Positions 23,201 through 34,873 are shown, counted from the stretch's first letter. The stretch is DNA of 64,000 bases from Apostichopus japonicus (GCF_037975245.1 NC_092567.1:7376714-7440713); one strand, 5' to 3'. The notes: generated by a model from the sequence alone, not told the origin. Numbers and translations are program-made.

Positions 23201-26200
23201 ATTTCTCTACAAAAAGGAAGTCAGATTCTTCCACAAATTGTTCTGTGAGTGGTATGCTGCCCACTACATTGCTGATTATCTATCTCAAGAATCTTCAACC
23301 TCTGCCACAACAGAGAGCCAGAGTGTAGCTGAACTGCTCCGTTATTTGGATCCCTTTGAACTTCACTATGTTTACAGATTTGCCTGTGGTCTTAATAAGA
23401 CTGCTTCGGGTAAAATTGTAAATTATCTGCAAAACAACCTTAAACATAAAAAGTTTGCTATGATGTGTATGCTGGAACAAGACTATAAAAGTGAGAATAT
23501 TGTGGATGCAATCACAAAGTTGGCCTCTAAAGTGGTCCAGGTACATGGCGATGACAGTCAACTACATCAGAGATCTACTTTACAAGTTTTGGAATTTGCG
23601 AGTGCAACACAGGTGAAGTAATTTTCTTTCACTGCAATCAAGACATATTTCCTCAGGTTTGTGGTCATGTGGTCACGGTCTTGTACTGTTATTGTACAAT
23701 ATAATTATAATCAGTGTGTCCTTATACCTACAAAAAACAGTGCAAAACTTCCAGCCTCCACCGGGATTCGAACCTTTGCCCTCTCATGTACTTAAGTGCT
23801 TGGTTTATTTTTCTGCCAAGTCCTGTTTTGATTTTTCAAGTTTGCGCTGCATTTCTTGAAAGTTAATAATAGCAATCAATTCATGAGATCAGATTGCCAA
23901 CTGTATACATATCTTCAGAGGTTGAATCCCAAAATAAAGACTTAATGACCATACAGTAGGAACGTAAACAATTTCAAATGATAACAACACTTAGTGTCGA
24001 TGTCATTACCAATAATGTCACTTGATTTATTGCTTTCATGTGGCCATACTGCCAACTAATAAATGAACACACTATGACATAGACAATCCAAACCATATTA
24101 GAATAATTTGAGTTTTAGTTGTGAGGTCCCCTTTACTGCCTTTACGGCATGGTAAGCTACTGTTGAAATGTCATTTTGACCTCACAATGTAATTGTCTAA
24201 GGAAAGTAAAGTAAAGTAAAATTAATTGATATTCATCATAAAATGACAATATAATAAAATGGATTACAGCATCTCAAAAATAGGTTAAAAAAAGTTATCT
24301 ATGTATCATACAATTCAAAGTCTTAATACTTCTACTGTAGGTAAAAATGATCGCCTAAACCGTTCTGTCCACATACCCTGTACGTGGGATTGTGTAAAAT
24401 CTAGGTGGTTTCATGAAAAAATCAAAGAGAGGGTGATCGGAATCCTCGACTATAGAAGAAGCACACTGACATATTATACGATCAATGAAATCATCCGTGA
24501 TGGTAGAATACAACTTGATGGATTTATTCAAGTAGTCAAATTGTCCTTTAGAAACAGGATGATAACCAAATTGGGCCACAGTACACAAGGATGGACAACA
24601 CCATTGTCTGAAAAAGACAAAGCTGCTTATCAAAATCTAAGCCTAAGCCGGCGAGCCTACGAATACAATATGATCTCTGTTTAGCTTTTGATGCCACATT
24701 GTTCATGTGGGTATTCCAATTAAGTAAGCGTGATACAACCTCAATCACATTATTGTCAATGTACAATGGGGCATGGCTTTGCACTGCACGAAAATCAACA
24801 ATCATTTCCTTGGTTTTCTTACCATATATAATTATCCTTGCACCAATTCACAGCATACTCTATGGCTGGGAAATAATTTGATAGACACTGTGGGTTTTTA
24901 TCTGTGCACATCCCAATTATGGCAGTATCGTCTGCATACTTCAAGATATAAACATTGTCATAATATGAGACTAATAAATCAGTGTAAATTTCAAAAAGTA
25001 TATAATGGGGACAAGCAACAACCCTGTGGAACACCAGTGTTATTAACGAGACTATCACTGTTGACACTGTTACAGTGAACAAACTGTGTGCGATCAAACA
25101 GGAAATTATAATGTAGTATAATTACATTGTCACTGACGTGCGCCTTCATAATGTCCAGTAATTTAGAACAGCAAATGGTATTAAATGCATCCCCCATCGA
25201 TCTGCCACTGCGATATGCGAATTGGTATTTTCTCCAGTGATGGAATACAGTTCAATATTTCGCTACGAAGAAGTTTCTCGAAACACTTCATTAAAACACT
25301 GGTCTAACTCAATTACATAAAACCCTCCATCCGTTCATAATGTAGCATGATTCTTTAACTATAGGATAACTACAATACATTAACCTTGTTCATTTCTCTA
25401 ACAGATTACCATAGCTTGCCTACACCTGACCATGGCCTTCAAGGAGTGTGATGGATACACCATTTTACTCCAATCTGGCCTCTCTCTCTGTCCTTTAGTG
25501 ACAGTAGAAAAGATACACATAGAGACTGAGAAGGAGGGAAATGAACCGTATGCAATATCAGAGATACAGTTAACAAACATCTTCTGTTTTGCGCTTCGTT
25601 GTCAGTCTGTTAAGGAGCTGTCGTAAGTTGAATCTGTTGTTTTTGTTATCATACTATGTACTGTACCTACTGTAAAAATATTCCCTCTTGTTACATTTAA
25701 AATAACTGATTTACCAAAGTAATAGAGATAAACACAGAGCTCTGACAAAACTGGTAAATGATGTATCATAAAGAAATACACTGTTATCAGAAATTTTAGT
25801 GTTACAATCATGAAAAAAGATGAGTTGTTTATGTTGGTATGACTAGCCATCACAGCATTAATTATAACAAAAAAAAACAATGACAGTTGTGAATTTGGAA
25901 GGTAAGAATAATTTTCATTACCATTGGGAAAATGTCTTACATGATATGATAAGTATCATCAAAGAGGCCAAGGTGTAATTGAACCCAACGAATTTCTTCA
26001 TGAATTTTGGAGGATTGAATCAGTAATGTGGTAGTATGAGATAATCCCCACTCTTAAAAACGGAGGACAACATACTGTGCGTGGAATTGTATTACAAACA
26101 AGTTTATTTTACAATCTATCTGATTGTCTGCTCACCAATTCCTTTCATGGACTCCTAGCACGACCTAAGGATGAGCCTAAACATACTGTACATTACACTA

Positions 26201-29200
26201 TTACCTTCCTGCAGTTATGGGCTCATTTGTTCATATTAAACAGCAAAATGATGTCCGCAGTAAGGTGTTTCGATTCCAATCATTTTGAAGCACTTCCTAA
26301 TCATTTCCTATATGGAATTGGCTTCATAGCAAGACTGTTTTGCTATCTTTCTCTCATGTTGGTTTGTTTCTTCCTTTCTACTTCAAAGGTTCAGTGAATG
26401 TCTGCTGCCTCTTTCGCCCTCTCAAGAGTCTATCAATACAGAGATGATATCTAGGAAAATAAAAAGTAACTATAGATTCTGTCAGTATTGGTTGATAATT
26501 TGATTAAATCTAGTCATCAAGGAGTTGATATGAGAAATAATATATTGTAACATTTTCATTAGAAGTGCAAAAAGCAGATTGTAAGCCTTTGGTAAAAGCA
26601 AGAATGATGCAAAAGTAGAAAATATGACAAAATAAATTGCTTTGTCAGGAGGATTACATTGATTTCAGGAGCAGTAAGTGTTAACCGCCTGAATGATTTG
26701 TCCTGCTCGACACATTCTTTTGGTACAAGCTACTGTAATGGCAATGTTATTAACCTATCTATACTTAGGATATTTGTTTAAGAACATTACTTAAGTCTAA
26801 ACACTGAAATCGTGTCGTTTTAAGTCAAGCCATATTTATTGGATGAAAAACACCAAAATCAAAGTTAGGTCTTAAGTGTTCCATTTTTAGTGTAGAGGTA
26901 TACGTTTCATTTATGTGAAAAAGTTAGTTCCTCTCCTTCATAAATCCTAAAATGTCTTTAAATTTAACATATTTTTACATACTTGTCATCATAGTATACT
27001 GGCGAGACTACGGTTACAGCCTGAATCTCCATTCTGGTGATTGGGAGGTATGATTCTTTTGCTTTTAGTTGCCAGGGCTTTTTGTTATTGTGTGTGTCCA
27101 TTAGTGCAGAACAAGTTGGAAGTACAGTAGTGTAAATGCCGACAACCACTAGACAACGACAGAGATCGTGACATAGCTTAGGGAATATAATGTGTAGTTC
27201 TAGATTGTGGAAACAATATTTTAAAATATGAGTTGGTCATTGGACATTTTTGTTTACTAATTAATTCAGATCATTAATCAACTGAAGATACTCAAGGAAA
27301 CCTTGTATGACGTTTCTTTTCTATTGAGAGTATTTTGAACTTTTCTGTACTGTACATAGTGATAAGTCTTGTAGTATGAAAAGGACGTTTTGCTGGATGT
27401 GTTTTTGACTTATTTTCATAACAATGGATTTTCTTTAAGCTATAGTAATACCAATGATACTACAATTAGAATAGTAAAAAAAGTAAAAACAGAAAGATAA
27501 GTTTACACTGCTTCATTTTGTGTTTATTTTCAGGTTGATAATATCAATATTATTGAGTCACTGTGTTCAGAGAGGTTACAGATCTGGACTAAAGATAGTA
27601 AATTACAACAGAATTGTACTTTGCAGCTACTGAAGAACGCATCTAACAATGATGTAAGTCAGTGGTCAAATATCAAAATCCCTATGATGGACTAGATATG
27701 TCAAAATACATCATCCCCATTATGTACTAGATATGTCATCCCCATTATTAAGTGTTTTATGAAGATACGATAGTATTATTTTGCATAATAGCAGTCAAAT
27801 TATTTTAAAAATTTGATTCATTGTCTTTCACAGTGTTACGAATGCAGGATTTTGCATCCGGAACGCAAAATTCCAGAGATGGACGCAAACACTTCACATT
27901 GCGTCCCGAGGATGGAAACCCTAAGTACACACACTCAGAACTAGGCCTATATGCAAAACATAACAAAACAAATTTTTGAATGAATATCTTTTGAATGAAC
28001 ATTATTTTCCAAACCTCAGGATAACCAAAATTTCTTCCAATCATTCTGATGATTGAATTTGTCTTAAAGCAAATAAATCATAGCAATCAACCACAAGGTA
28101 CGGAGTATAACTCGTTCTAACAACATTTACATTACAGAGATTTACATGCAAACAGTAGTCATGGTTCTTTTCCAAACTTCCCATGATCTGATTGGCTAAT
28201 AGTTCCTTACCTATTGTCTGGAAACATTCTTATGTCTGTAGTGCTCAATGAACACATTATGTAAATTAACAACATGTACATTACTTTCCCGTGTAGAGAT
28301 GACAATGTTTGTGCTATAAGCTATCATATGTGTGCATTCAAATATCATAACATTAGGCCCTGTTGACAGTCATGGTATGAAATTTTGGTTGAATTTTCTC
28401 TATGATATCACGTAATATTTGAGTCATTGTTTTGATCAAAACAATTTGTGAGTTGAGACTAGTTAGGAATTTTGTAGGAACCTAACATCTCTGATACTTA
28501 AAACTTATTTTGACCTCACAGTACGTTTGTTCTCTCCACATTGAGAGTTGCTCAAGTAATATGTACATTGATACCGCAGTACTTTCTTTGTTGCAAAGTT
28601 TTTCGCACTGTCTTTGACCGTGTGCCCCACTGATTTATTTTTCTTGTGCAACATTCATACATCGTCAAAAGTAGCTATTGAAGCTTGAGTTTTTATTGGA
28701 CTTCGTGTGAAGAGTTATTTACATACTGTAAGGGGCAATGGGTCGGAACTGGCCGGGGTTGTGCCAAAGTGTCAATGGTGGTTGAGGAAAGGGAAAACAT
28801 TGTTCAATTTAAATAAAACTTATGAATAACATTGCATTGGTTAACTGTTAATGGTAACTTACGACAGGGCTTCATAAAAGTTGTGAGCAAGTAGTTCTAG
28901 GCCTTTAGGGATGTGTTTTGTGTCGTCGAGATCTATTTATATTTTCTACAAAATTTAAGGGGCTCAATCAAATGAGTTAATCATGCAGTGTTTTTACTTT
29001 TACATGTTCTCTCTAAGCACTCCTATTACTTAACATGAATTTCCAACATTCACAGCATATGCATAGCCTATAACATTTCACACACACTTTGTAAGGAAGT
29101 TGTTTACCATGCAGTAGTATGGATTGTGTGATCCATACTACTGCATGGTAGTATGGATTGTGTGATCTAGGAAAGCATATATGGTAACTAGTCTGCGGTA

Positions 29201-32200
29201 AAATTTTTTGCTTCGGAACTTTGAAAATCATTGTGTTGGTGTATAATAGTTACAGGTTTATCATTTGATGATTTTTTGTGCATGGCATAGACCTATCACT
29301 ATCGGCTTCTTGTCGTGCACAAGCCAATGTGCTTTCAGGGGTCATAGCTCAGTATTATGTGTTCCTGTAGAGGTATTTTACATTGCATTTTTCATGGAGG
29401 ACTACAGGGACGCAAGTTTTTCTGAGCGAACTCAAACGCTGTTAAACTTTTAATCCTAGTAACTATACTGGTCTTCACAGTGTACTAACTTTCATGCTAA
29501 ATGTACACATAAGATAATCATATCATAATGAATTATTTTTCCAAGGAGTACTCCAGCTAGTGGCACACATAACACAAGATGATTTAAAGATTACATATCA
29601 CTTTGTAGTGACAATATATCTATAATTCATAAGGTGTGTGGTTTGACACAATAACAACAGGACGTTTAACATAACTAATTCATATGAAGAAATTTTCTCA
29701 CTACATTCCTAGTCTAACAGTCCATATTTCATCCTGGTTATCATTCATATATCAGTCATATTCCCCATTTTATGTTTCATGCATTTATTCACTGTAGTGT
29801 TACTGTCTTTTTATACATTGTGTACTATGTTAGATAAAGAAGTTGGATCAACCCATTTTAATAATGGTGAAGAAAAATGTTGTTTCTGTTAATATTAATG
29901 TTAGATTTCAATAAACAAACTTAAGCCTAATCGTAATAATGCGAGGAGTGGATTTATGCTAGTATTAAGATGGATAAGTGATACCTTCAGGAAAGTTACT
30001 GGCCACAGTAGGTTATAATCGTATAAATAATCGATATAGCTCTAAATCATTTCAGTGTTGATTGAATCGTATGTTACCTTCCTTCAGATCCCCATCTTCC
30101 ATCTGGAGCTTCTACAATCCTTCTCCAAGGCTGATGCTGGTAACATCATCCTCTGTTCAGGGCTACAATTGTCCTGTCCTGTGTCATTAAAGAAGCTATC
30201 GATAGATACATATGAGGAGGGAAGAGAACTGACAGAGACAGAGGTTGCTGGCATATTGATGTTTGCACAACATTCACAGCGATTGGAAAAGCTAATGTGA
30301 GTATTTCAATGAATATCGTATCTTAGTAATGCGTACCTAGATACCACTTTCACACTTTAAATAGGCATAAATACCTACAAAGTTTTATCACTATTTGTCA
30401 AGTGAAAAGATACTCTCACAGGACAGAACTTTATTGTTTCTGAATTGAGTATTTACAGACCCATTTTATACCTTCGCCTTGTTGTTAAACTCTACATTTG
30501 GATCGTGAGGAGTGGTGCTTTGTTCGGGTTAATTGTCATTTTAGGGACTTGGCAGAAAATAAGATATATTTCAAATATTTCGCAAAACAAATACTATATC
30601 ATTGAATGACTTTCCTTCTAATGAATAGCTTTACTCATTGTTTATATATGATATACAGGTTAGCTTTATCGTCTGTGTTATTGTCAATGCTTTACTCGTT
30701 CAGGTCATTGACAGTGATCGTCTGAAAAATTTACCAAAAATAAAATCGGATAACTTTTTGTGAATTGTGATCAGGCAATTGACCGACTCATGGTTCTGCT
30801 TTATTTCACAGGTTCTTATTTTGTCTGTTGCCCCAGTCTATTGCTGCTGAGGATATTCCTTCAATATTGAAGTCAAGGAAAGTGAAAGGTACTTTATGCG
30901 AATGCTCAGGTTTACTTCTGTTGATTGATCAATATCGACAGTTTGTACATTAATGTTATGATCTGATACTGATTACTATTATTACAGCAGCCAATCATTG
31001 TAGTCAATAATGTAAATTGTATTACTTATCATTGGTTGCCTGATGTTATCATTAAAATAATAAATTAAATGTGTGAAACATCAAGCAAAGGATGTATATT
31101 TATAGACGATTCTGATATGATGGAGACATCAAGCCTTCTAACTTGTTTTATATTCAAAATGAAATAAAACTGTTAGCATGCTGCTTATCCACTAAGGAGC
31201 CTGTGTAAGAGAATGTGTAAAAATAAGTTGGCCTGACATTTCAATCCTACAGTAGCAGGAACTTCTTCAGAGGCTAAATGAAAAGTATCAGTTACAGAAG
31301 GGACAAAAACACACACAGAATACAAACAGGTTAATGAGCAGGGTGAACACAAAGAGATAGATGTAAGAGGATTAATAGACAAGGGATGGAGAGAAGAAAG
31401 AAACCAACAGGGGAAGAGGAGCGGTAGGAGATACAGAGAGAGGATTAAGGGATCAGGGTAGGGAGTAAACTGGAGGACACAGACAGAAATGTGTGGAGAA
31501 AAAGAAGGGGGTGGAAGAGAGCTATACGGGAAGAGGAGTGACAGGGGGGACAAGGGGAGAAGGGGGGGGGAACAGAAGAAAAGTTAGTCATGTCCTTCCT
31601 GAATGTTGAGCTCATGAGGTTGAATGGTGTGAGGGCTTTGCATCCACAGTCTCCCTCTGCTGTTTCGTACCAGGTCAGGGCGGCTACCTAAGGAAACAAT
31701 CCCCTGTTGGGACATGTTATTCATGGTATGGTTGGGAAGGTTAAAGTGTGTAGTCTTATATTCTAATACATGCTACATGCAGTAATAAGCTTGATACAAG
31801 ACTCAAGAGAGGTGGTACAGCTGGCTGAGATGTTGTTGTTTTGACTTCTGTATTCAGAGTGTCTGTCACTGCTAGACAATTATACATACTGTACACTAGG
31901 TGTCTAAATATAAACATACCACCACAGAGATATGGTGAGGAATTAAGAACCAGACTGAATTAATATTAGATACCCTCAGCAAGTTCTACAGTTACAATAA
32001 CATTATGCAGTGAGGGTAATTTAAGACTGGGAATATCTCCAGATCAGGGTTTACATGAAATACATCCAGTATGTTACATATGGGGTGCATCAAACATTTG
32101 CCTTTTGCATGATACATGCCAGTGAAGGGGAGACCATGATCTAACTATAATCTAATGACATGCTTTTCTAAAGAATATCAGGTTAAATGTTTTAAAGAAA

Positions 32201-34873
32201 CAATGATACACAAACTGGTTTATCCCGTTTCAAAGCTTTCCGCATAAATGAAAGTTACATTTTTCACTCGATAACAGAACAGAGAATGATGGCAAAACTT
32301 GCCCTTCTGCCTTGTTTTGCGCATGTTCTACATGTTAATGTAATTATGTAAAATAGCTGGGCATAGCAGATTCTTGTACAGTCTCTTCACAATAAATTGC
32401 TCAAGGCTTATGCCAGTGTGACTGTAGTGTAGGTCATTGGGGTGTCTGAGAGTGAAACAATCATGTTTTATTTTTATTTTGTTAATCATGGCATTGTAAC
32501 CTCTTTCATTTTAGTCACTTGGTTACCGTACGATAGTGGCAAAATTTATGACCTCAACCTTGAATCTGGTCGATGGATGGTGAGTATTAAGAACTTATTA
32601 AAACATGTTTCACTAACCTATTGCTTGACAACTGGTTATATAATTATCTGGAAAGAAGTATTAATGTATTCAAAGAATCAGAACTCCCCAACGACTGTTA
32701 AGTGATTTTCAAATTGAATCAATAAAAGAAAGGAACAGTTTGACAGGTAAGATGCATCAATATATTTTGCTCAGATTGTTGAGGTGGACTCACATATTGA
32801 ACCAAGTAACAAGAAAATTAAACAGAATAACATCATGTCTGTGTAACTTTACTTTGACCAGTGTTTGTATTGATTGATTGTTTTTCAATTAACAGTTCAG
32901 GGGGTATATGGAAAAATGTTTAACCGGTTAGTTTACAGAGTTTTTTTTGTGGTCACTCAAGTACATAAAATTAACATTGATTGCAGTACCGTCGTGCATC
33001 TTGCCTGAAAGTAGTAGATGAAAACCTCATACAATTATCTTCTGTATAACAGTTGAGTTTTCGAATCCAGAATCAATTGCTTCGCACTGTCAGTTACAAC
33101 TGCTGCGTGTGTGTCCATGTATCGTATAGTCTTTGCATTAACTTTTGATCAGCGTCAGTCTACGATACCGTTACATAAATATCAAACAGATTAAGAGGCA
33201 ACAAAGAACAGTTGATAGATCATTCATTCTTGTCACCTTTGTTCCTGTAAATTACCAGCTACATGCTCCTTATTGCAGTTTGAATATTAACGTCATCAGA
33301 GTGTCGTCAAAGTGTCACATGACAGATATTATTGATATAACTTTGATCCCAAGCATCTCTGATATTCATCCCAAAGTAACATTTTCTTTGTAGCATACTT
33401 TCTTCTTTGTTTGAATTGAAAAGAAAATTAATTCTTGATTCGCCTCATAACTGTTGGAGTGATTTTGTGACGTCATATTGGTAAAGCTCATAAACCTTCC
33501 TATTTTATCTAACTTATAGTATGATGATCGTACGCTCGATGTGACAGATGCAGTTTACAGCAAGGAGGTAGGTAGTGAAGTATAATGTATTACAATACAC
33601 ACAGATTCATTGGTTTAATCTCGATGAACAATGTAATGGAGGAGATTGATCATTAACCTACAAACTAATCTGAACATTTTGAAATGTTGAGTTTTGCTAT
33701 CTTTATATAAGTTACATAAGGCTTGCTACTAGATCTTAGAAAACATTAGTGATTCACTGATTCATTAGACATAACAAACAATTAGCTTCTTAATGTTACT
33801 CTATTAACTCATATTACTATCAAAAAGTAATATTAAGGGTAACATTAAATTGATTGCTCCATATTTTCTAATCTCATTTGATTGACAGTGTGATTTCACA
33901 AATCCCTAACAGCCTTACTTTTGAACTTTGAATTATTTTGTCATACAGGTTAGCGAATTCCGGGAAGTATGGCAGTAAGTTATTTTTATGTGTATATTTT
34001 CGTACGATTGGTGATTTATTGAGTTAACATACACAAATCCCCATCATTACGATAATCCCTGCCTATAGCAAATAACACCCAAATCCCCTGTTTTGACCAA
34101 AAATAGGGGAGATTGAATATCTGCCGGAGTTGGTAATGCTATAGCCATACTGAACGCTCTTCTGCACAATTTTACGATTAAACACATGCAGTGTATCATT
34201 TCAGTGTCAAGCCAAACTTGTCATCGCACACCAGAAAGTAGTACTGGCCATGAGAGCACTTGTGTTTACAATCATACAGGTGACTGGTGAATTAAATAGG
34301 TGCACTCAAGGATGAATACTTATGGCAGTATTTGGGGTAGTTTATGCTATCAAGTAACAAATTATTCATGCTTGAGTGAATTTGAGGAGGACTGTTTTTC
34401 TATAGACAGGCTTGACCAACAAGGGAGTAGTATACATTATGCTACTTCAAACCCCCCCACCCTCCCCCCCCCCTGTGAAGCAGCATGATATATACTACTT
34501 ATGGGATTTAGATAAAGGATACACACTTGTACAGTATGTAGGTTGTGTAAATCAAATAAGATGCATTGATGGCCATACGTAATTGATATATATATATATA
34601 TATATATTACGTAAAAATATCTTTTTAAGAATGAATTATAGATGACGTCGCTGCAGCCTGTTCAATCCAGCAAAGTCAGAACTATGTTTTATTGAATAGA
34701 ATTGGGTAAAACAATGTTAAACTTTATTTGCATTGTAACATAGATCTATGTTCACATTTTGTTGCAATTTATCTTACTGCAGGGGTACAGACTGTCAAAA
34801 GGCTAGAGAAAGGAAACAGAAGGTACCAGATGATGATACACTGACTCCACTGCCAACTGCCAGATCAGTGTAA
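20224..34873 (+). CDS. NACHT NTPase receptor gene, 13-exon model
   Basis: Thirteen exons, listed individually, join with compatible phases and GT-AG borders from 20224 to a TAA at 34871-34873, giving 848 sense codons plus the stop. Order of parts: basic juxtamembrane stretch, linker, NACHT NTPase with winged-helix-like tail, then two copies of a four-exon LRR-like module, then a short charged tail. NACHT proteins are STAND-class ATPases that oligomerise on sensing danger or microbial signals; they are greatly expanded in sea urchins and amphioxus. An Ig-like exon and a membrane exon upstream suggest the ancestral product was a membrane receptor with a cytoplasmic NACHT. No known gene symbol fits. 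The chain of phases is strong internal evidence; transcript data are absent. The start codon is undecided: it lies upstream if the membrane exon is used, or could be the ATG at 21440. Confidence 0.8.
20888..21238 (+). repeat. Dispersed repeat shared with 34053-34414, copy 1
   Basis: About 350 bp similar in the same orientation to 34053-34414, sharing CAAGCCAAACTTGTC, AGCACTTGTGTTTACAATC and TTTGGGGTAGTTTATGCTAT. Both copies sit in introns of the same gene. No coding potential; probably a short non-autonomous element. Confidence 0.75.
21440..21473 (+). CDS. NACHT gene exon: short linker
   Basis: A 34-bp exon between CTCTTGTTTAG and G|GTAAGT, phase 0 to 1, reading MLPKTKTHCTP. Its first codon is ATG directly after the splice acceptor, so it could also serve as the initiator if the upstream Ig and membrane exons are no longer used. 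It is too short to call alone; the phase match on both sides supports it. Confidence 0.6.
22129..23612 (+). CDS. NACHT gene exon: NTPase core
   Basis: A 1,484-bp exon, acceptor TTCCTACAG, donor ACACAG|GTGAAG, phase 1 to 0, 494 whole codons. It starts EEEQFIKEL. Walker A is GEPGYGKST (about 22359-22385), Walker B with the NACHT-type acidic patch is LVILDGFDEYP (about 22590-22620), and sensor 1 is VILTTRP. A NPLLGDLCQVRLLFVLF block corresponds to the conserved helix after the GxP region, and a winged-helix-like part ends in FFHKLFCEWYAAHYIADYL, the usual distal NACHT motif. All nucleotide-binding residues are intact. It hydrolyses or binds ATP/GTP to drive assembly of a signalling complex in the cytoplasm. 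The final 37 codons (VDAITKL...LQVLEFAS) are the first copy of repeat segment A. No CARD, death or TIR domain is visible in the window. Confidence 0.93.
24300..25315 (-). pseudogene. LINE reverse transcriptase fragment (non-LTR)
   Basis: On the minus strand, split over several frames, are the RT landmarks of a non-LTR retrotransposon: KCFEKLL near 25290, the NTGVPQGCCLSP block near 25020, YADDTAIIG (active site) near 24920, LNWNTHMNNV and a C-terminal block with DHPLFDFF and RSIKTLN ending near 24310. That C-terminus resembles CR1/L2/Rex-type elements. There are multiple frameshifts and at least one stop, so it is dead and 5'-truncated. An ACTTT-type short tail (24197-24222, read on the minus strand) may be its 3' end. 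It sits inside the intron after the NACHT exon, antisense to the gene. Confidence 0.85.
25405..25622 (+). CDS. NACHT gene exon: LRR-like module 1, segment B
   Basis: Acceptor TTCTCTAACAG, donor GTAAGT, phase 0 to 2. It reads ITIACLHLTMAF...ILLQSGLSLCPLVTVEKIHIET...FALRCQSVKELS. It aligns along its whole length with the exon at 30088-30296, including the spacing of ILLQSGLSL / ILCSGLQL and VTVEKIHIET / SLKKLSIDT. The hydrophobic spacing is LRR-like but I would not call canonical leucine-rich repeats without a profile search. Confidence 0.8.
26389..26465 (+). CDS. NACHT gene exon: LRR-like module 1, segment C
   Basis: 77 bp, acceptor CTTCAAAG, donor A|GTAACT, phase 2 to 1. Together with the preceding exon it reads S-FSECLLPLSPSQ...ISRKIK. 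It has the same length and phases as the exon at 30812-30888 and clear residue similarity (CLLPLS / CLLPQS, SRKIK / SRKVK). Confidence 0.72.
26995..27047 (+). CDS. NACHT gene exon: LRR-like module 1, segment D
   Basis: 53 bp, acceptor TCATCATAG, donor GAG|GTATGA, phase 1 to 0, reading YWRDYGYSLNLHSGDWE. It corresponds to 32515-32579, sharing W, Y, LNL and SG.W. It is short, and supported mainly by phase and similarity to its partner. Confidence 0.65.
27534..27653 (+). CDS. NACHT gene exon: LRR-like module 2, segment A
   Basis: 120 bp, acceptor TTATTTTCAG, donor GAT|GTAAGT, phase 0 to 0, 40 codons reading VDNINIIESLC...LQLLKNASNND. It matches the last part of the large NACHT exon (VDAI...STLQVLEFASATQ), which shows that the duplicated module begins inside that exon. 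Confidence 0.75.
27654..30087. other. Intron, non-coding
   Basis: No exon with matching phase and similarity was found here. It contains the perfect hairpin annotated at 29106-29149 and otherwise AT-rich unique sequence. Confidence 0.5.
29106..29149. repeat. Perfect 19-bp hairpin
   Basis: ACCATGCAGTAGTATGGAT, a 6-base loop TGTGTG, then the exact reverse complement. The loop and part of the stem (AGTATGGATTGTGTGATC) then repeat once more directly downstream to about 29167. It lies in an intron of the NACHT gene. Confidence 0.85.
30088..30296 (+). CDS. NACHT gene exon: LRR-like module 2, segment B
   Basis: 209 bp, acceptor TTCCTTCAG, donor AAT|GTGAGT, phase 0 to 2. It reads IPIFHLELLQSF...IILCSGLQLSCP...LKKLSIDTYEEG...FAQHSQRLEKLM. 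It is paralogous to 25405-25622. The LKKLSI and LEKL patterns fit beta-strand positions of leucine-rich repeats. Confidence 0.8.
30812..30888 (+). CDS. NACHT gene exon: LRR-like module 2, segment C
   Basis: 77 bp, acceptor TATTTCACAG, donor AAAG|GTACTT, phase 2 to 1, reading FLFCLLPQSIAAEDIPSILK and then SRKVK. Identical in length and phase to 26389-26465. Confidence 0.75.
31190..31600 (+). repeat. Purine-rich strand, dispersed-repeat-like
   Basis: Begins with TTGGCCTGACATTTCAATCC and CTTCTTCAGAGGCTAAATG, a phrase I associate with widespread invertebrate repeats (from memory, not checked), then about 250 bp almost free of pyrimidines (GGGGAAGAGGAG, GAGAGAAGAAAG). Intronic. Long purine strands can form triplex DNA. 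Confidence 0.5.
32515..32579 (+). CDS. NACHT gene exon: LRR-like module 2, segment D
   Basis: 65 bp, acceptor TTCATTTTAG, donor ATG|GTGAGT, phase 1 to 0, reading TWLPYDSGKIYDLNLESG and then RWM. It pairs with 26995-27047 and closes the second module. Confidence 0.72.
33520..33567 (+). CDS. NACHT gene exon: 16-codon tail exon
   Basis: Acceptor TAACTTATAG, donor GAG|GTAGGT, phase 0 to 0, reading YDDRTLDVTDAVYSKE. Acidic and hydrophilic, no motif. Called from phase compatibility and splice signals only. Confidence 0.5.
33949..33974 (+). CDS. NACHT gene exon: 26-bp tail microexon
   Basis: Acceptor GTCATACAG, donor CA|GTAAGT (strong), phase 0 to 2, reading VSEFREVW. Very short; supported by strong splice sites and by linking the exons on both sides in frame. 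Confidence 0.5.
34053..34414 (+). repeat. Dispersed repeat shared with 20888-21238, copy 2
   Basis: Same orientation and order of shared blocks as the first copy, with an extra insertion before GCACTCAAGGATGAAT. A C-rich run and then a TA run (about 34577-34608) follow it. Confidence 0.75.
34783..34873 (+). CDS. NACHT gene terminal exon
   Basis: Acceptor CTTACTGCAG, phase 2, reading GTDCQKARERKQKVPDDD and on to RSV, then TAA at 34871-34873. Basic then acidic, no domain. The stop codon falls in the first unit of a 30-bp tandem repeat. Confidence 0.6.

Noticed and set aside
23745-23800. tRNA-like B box in reverse (GGTTCGAATCC)
   Set aside because: No A box at proper distance and no cloverleaf; at most a relic of a SINE head.
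31185-31553. Minus-strand 122-codon frame rich in Ser, Leu and Pro
   Set aside because: It is a translation of the purine-rich strand's complement; compositionally biased and without motifs.
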